Source: Enterobacter wuhouensis
GTDB taxonomy: Bacteria > Pseudomonadota > Gammaproteobacteria > Enterobacterales > Enterobacteriaceae
Assembly: GCF_004331265.1 (NCBI RefSeq)
Contig: NZ_SJOO01000001.1
Span: 496,001 to 560,000 of the forward strand
Length of the DNA stretch: 64,000 bases
Direction of reading: 5' to 3'
The notes below the pieces were generated by a model. It was not told where the DNA came from. It saw only the letters and a program-made list of their open reading frames with translations, and did not search any database. Shown in pieces: positions 63,133 through 64,000 of the stretch (position 1 is its first letter; each line of letters opens with the position of its first letter). The position numbers and the translations under genes are program-made.

Positions 63133-64000
63133 GGCTGATATAACGCGGTGAGATCGCCACCGAGGCGGCGGTTTTTCAGAGGACGAGCGGCGTCGCGCAG
63201 CGACTGCGTGACGCTGTCACATTTCACGAGGGTACAGTACGGCTCAAGCCACTGGCGATCCTGCCTGTCGTTACGCAAAACATACGATGCAAGCCGCTGG
63301 AGTGCATGGTTATTTTCCGCAAGGAGATCCACGTGATTTGCCTGCGCAAAGCTCGCTATCATCACCAGTGGCTGCAGAGCGTAGTTGTGATAGGCCACCG
63401 CGCGAGCGCGTCGTTTACGCTCGTTCGGCAGCGTGCCGTCTGCGCCGATCTGCCCGGCAGCGATGCGATACTCTTTCACCGACCAGTCAAACAGATCCCG
63501 TCGATTCAGCGCCACGGATGTCGCCATCACCGACCAGGCCGCCCAGTAGCTGTGGTTGTTGGTTTTTTCCAGCGGCAGTCCGTCCCAGTCTGCAATCGTC
63601 TGGTCTGCAAGCCGCCCCAGCCACCGGTCGACGCTTAACGGGGCCTTCAGCGGTTTTCCAGGCATAAACTTCAGCTCCAGCCAGCCGGTTGCCAGCGTGG
63701 CAAGCGCCCATTTGCGCATTGAACGTCCGGTATGGTTTGCCCTGCGGGAGGTTAACGCGCTCGCATCGGCCCAGCGCTGATAGCCTGTGACAATGCACGA
63801 TAGCGTTTGGGGATCGCCGCTTCGCTTATATCGCCAGATCATCTGCGATATGCCGCGCTCAAAGTCGGTTATGGACTGCGTCTCTTCCCGAAATGCTTTC
63901 TCAGCCTGCGGATTGAGCGTAGCCCGGGCGCTATCCGAGCCCTCGTATTTGCTGCGAAACTCCAGCGGGGAGGTATAAGGCGCGGGCAGATCGAGACATT
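63129..64000 (-). CDS. algL: PL5-family alginate (mannuronate) lyase, 5' part beyond the window
   Basis: The frame stays open to the right edge, so at least 290 residues are present and the N-terminus with any signal peptide is missing. RSKYEGSDSARATLNPQAEK, HTGRSMRKWALATLATGWLE and NNHSYWAAWSVMATSVALNR are hallmark segments of AlgL-type lyases; NNHSYW and the later YHNYALQPLVMIASFAQ contain the catalytic Asn/His/Arg region. Such enzymes cut poly-mannuronate in the periplasm. An ATG at 63842 is internal, not the start. Whether an alginate cluster lies beyond cannot be seen. The stop overlaps the SDR gene's end by four bases. Confidence 0.88.
   Translation of the reverse strand, partial: CLDLPAPYTSPLEFRSKYEGSDSARATLNPQAEKAFREETQSITDFERGISQMIWRYKRSGDPQTLSCIVTGYQRWADASALTSRRANHTGRSMRKWALATLATGWLELKFMPGKPLKAPLSVDRWLGRLADQTIADWDGLPLEKTNNHSYWAAWSVMATSVALNRRDLFDWSVKEYRIAAGQIGADGTLPNERKRRARAVAYHNYALQPLVMIASFAQANHVDLLAENNHALQRLASYVLRNDRQDRQWLEPYCTLVKCDSVTQSLRDAARPLKNRRLGGDLTALYQP

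Overview
The window is chromosomal DNA of an enteric gammaproteobacterium, most likely Enterobacter (E. cloacae complex) or a close relative. The order narU-narZYWV, smvR/smvA, ompD-like porin, yddG, fdnGHI, adhP, maeA, sra, bdm, osmC follows the E. coli/Salmonella backbone (with smvA and ompD as in Salmonella). REP-type palindromes and a 39-bp CCCTCTCCC/GGGAGAGGG repeat recur between genes. No rRNA, tRNA, CRISPR array, insertion sequence or integrase was seen.

Layout. 1-9.8 kb: two GNAT acetyltransferases, a LysR regulator, an ArsR-like regulator divergent from a second EF-G gene, an AT-richer amidase/immunity-like pair, a flavin reductase and an FbpABC-type importer. 9.8-19 kb: nhoA, then the second nitrate reductase operon narZYWV with the transporter narU. 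19-31.6 kb: smvR/smvA, a seven-gene operon predicted to import L-2-amino-thiazoline-4-carboxylate (or a similar compound) and hydrolyse it to cysteine, its LysR regulator, an OmpD-like porin and yddG. 31.6-36.6 kb: selenocysteine formate dehydrogenase N (fdnGHI), with a 144-bp palindromic element in its leader. 36.6-40.2 kb: a ccdAB-like toxin-antitoxin pair, polyphosphate kinase 2, a LexA-boxed chromosomal qnr gene and araJ. 40.2-47.4 kb: a six-gene operon of unknown substrate (oligopeptide-type ABC importer, luciferase-like monooxygenase, AhpD/CMD protein). 47.5-54.8 kb: NDH-2-like oxidoreductase with a divergent Rrf2 regulator, adhP, an exported pyrophosphatase with a Pho-box-like site, an ABC-F ATPase behind a leader peptide and attenuator-like hairpin, and an orphan T6SS module (pore-effector-like, small membrane immunity-like, hcp). 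54.9-64 kb: maeA, sra, bdm, VOC and degenerate metallo-beta-lactamase-fold proteins, two LysR regulators, a secreted glycosidase-like protein, osmC, an SDR and the C-terminal part of a PL5 alginate lyase that runs off the right edge.

How the parts work together. FdnGHI and NarZYV can form a formate-to-nitrate respiratory loop, with NarU moving nitrate/nitrite. SmvA, the OmpD-like porin and YddG are the three proteins linked to methyl viologen efflux in Salmonella. Accessory DNA sits between these conserved blocks: the amidase pair, the thiazoline operon, ccdAB, qnr, the monooxygenase operon and the hcp module. The best candidates for under-described biology are the ABC-F leader/attenuator, the monooxygenase-importer operon, the thiazoline/cysteine operon, the ArsR-linked EF-G paralogue, and the two antibacterial-type modules. 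All family names come from recognising the proteins by eye; no database search was run.
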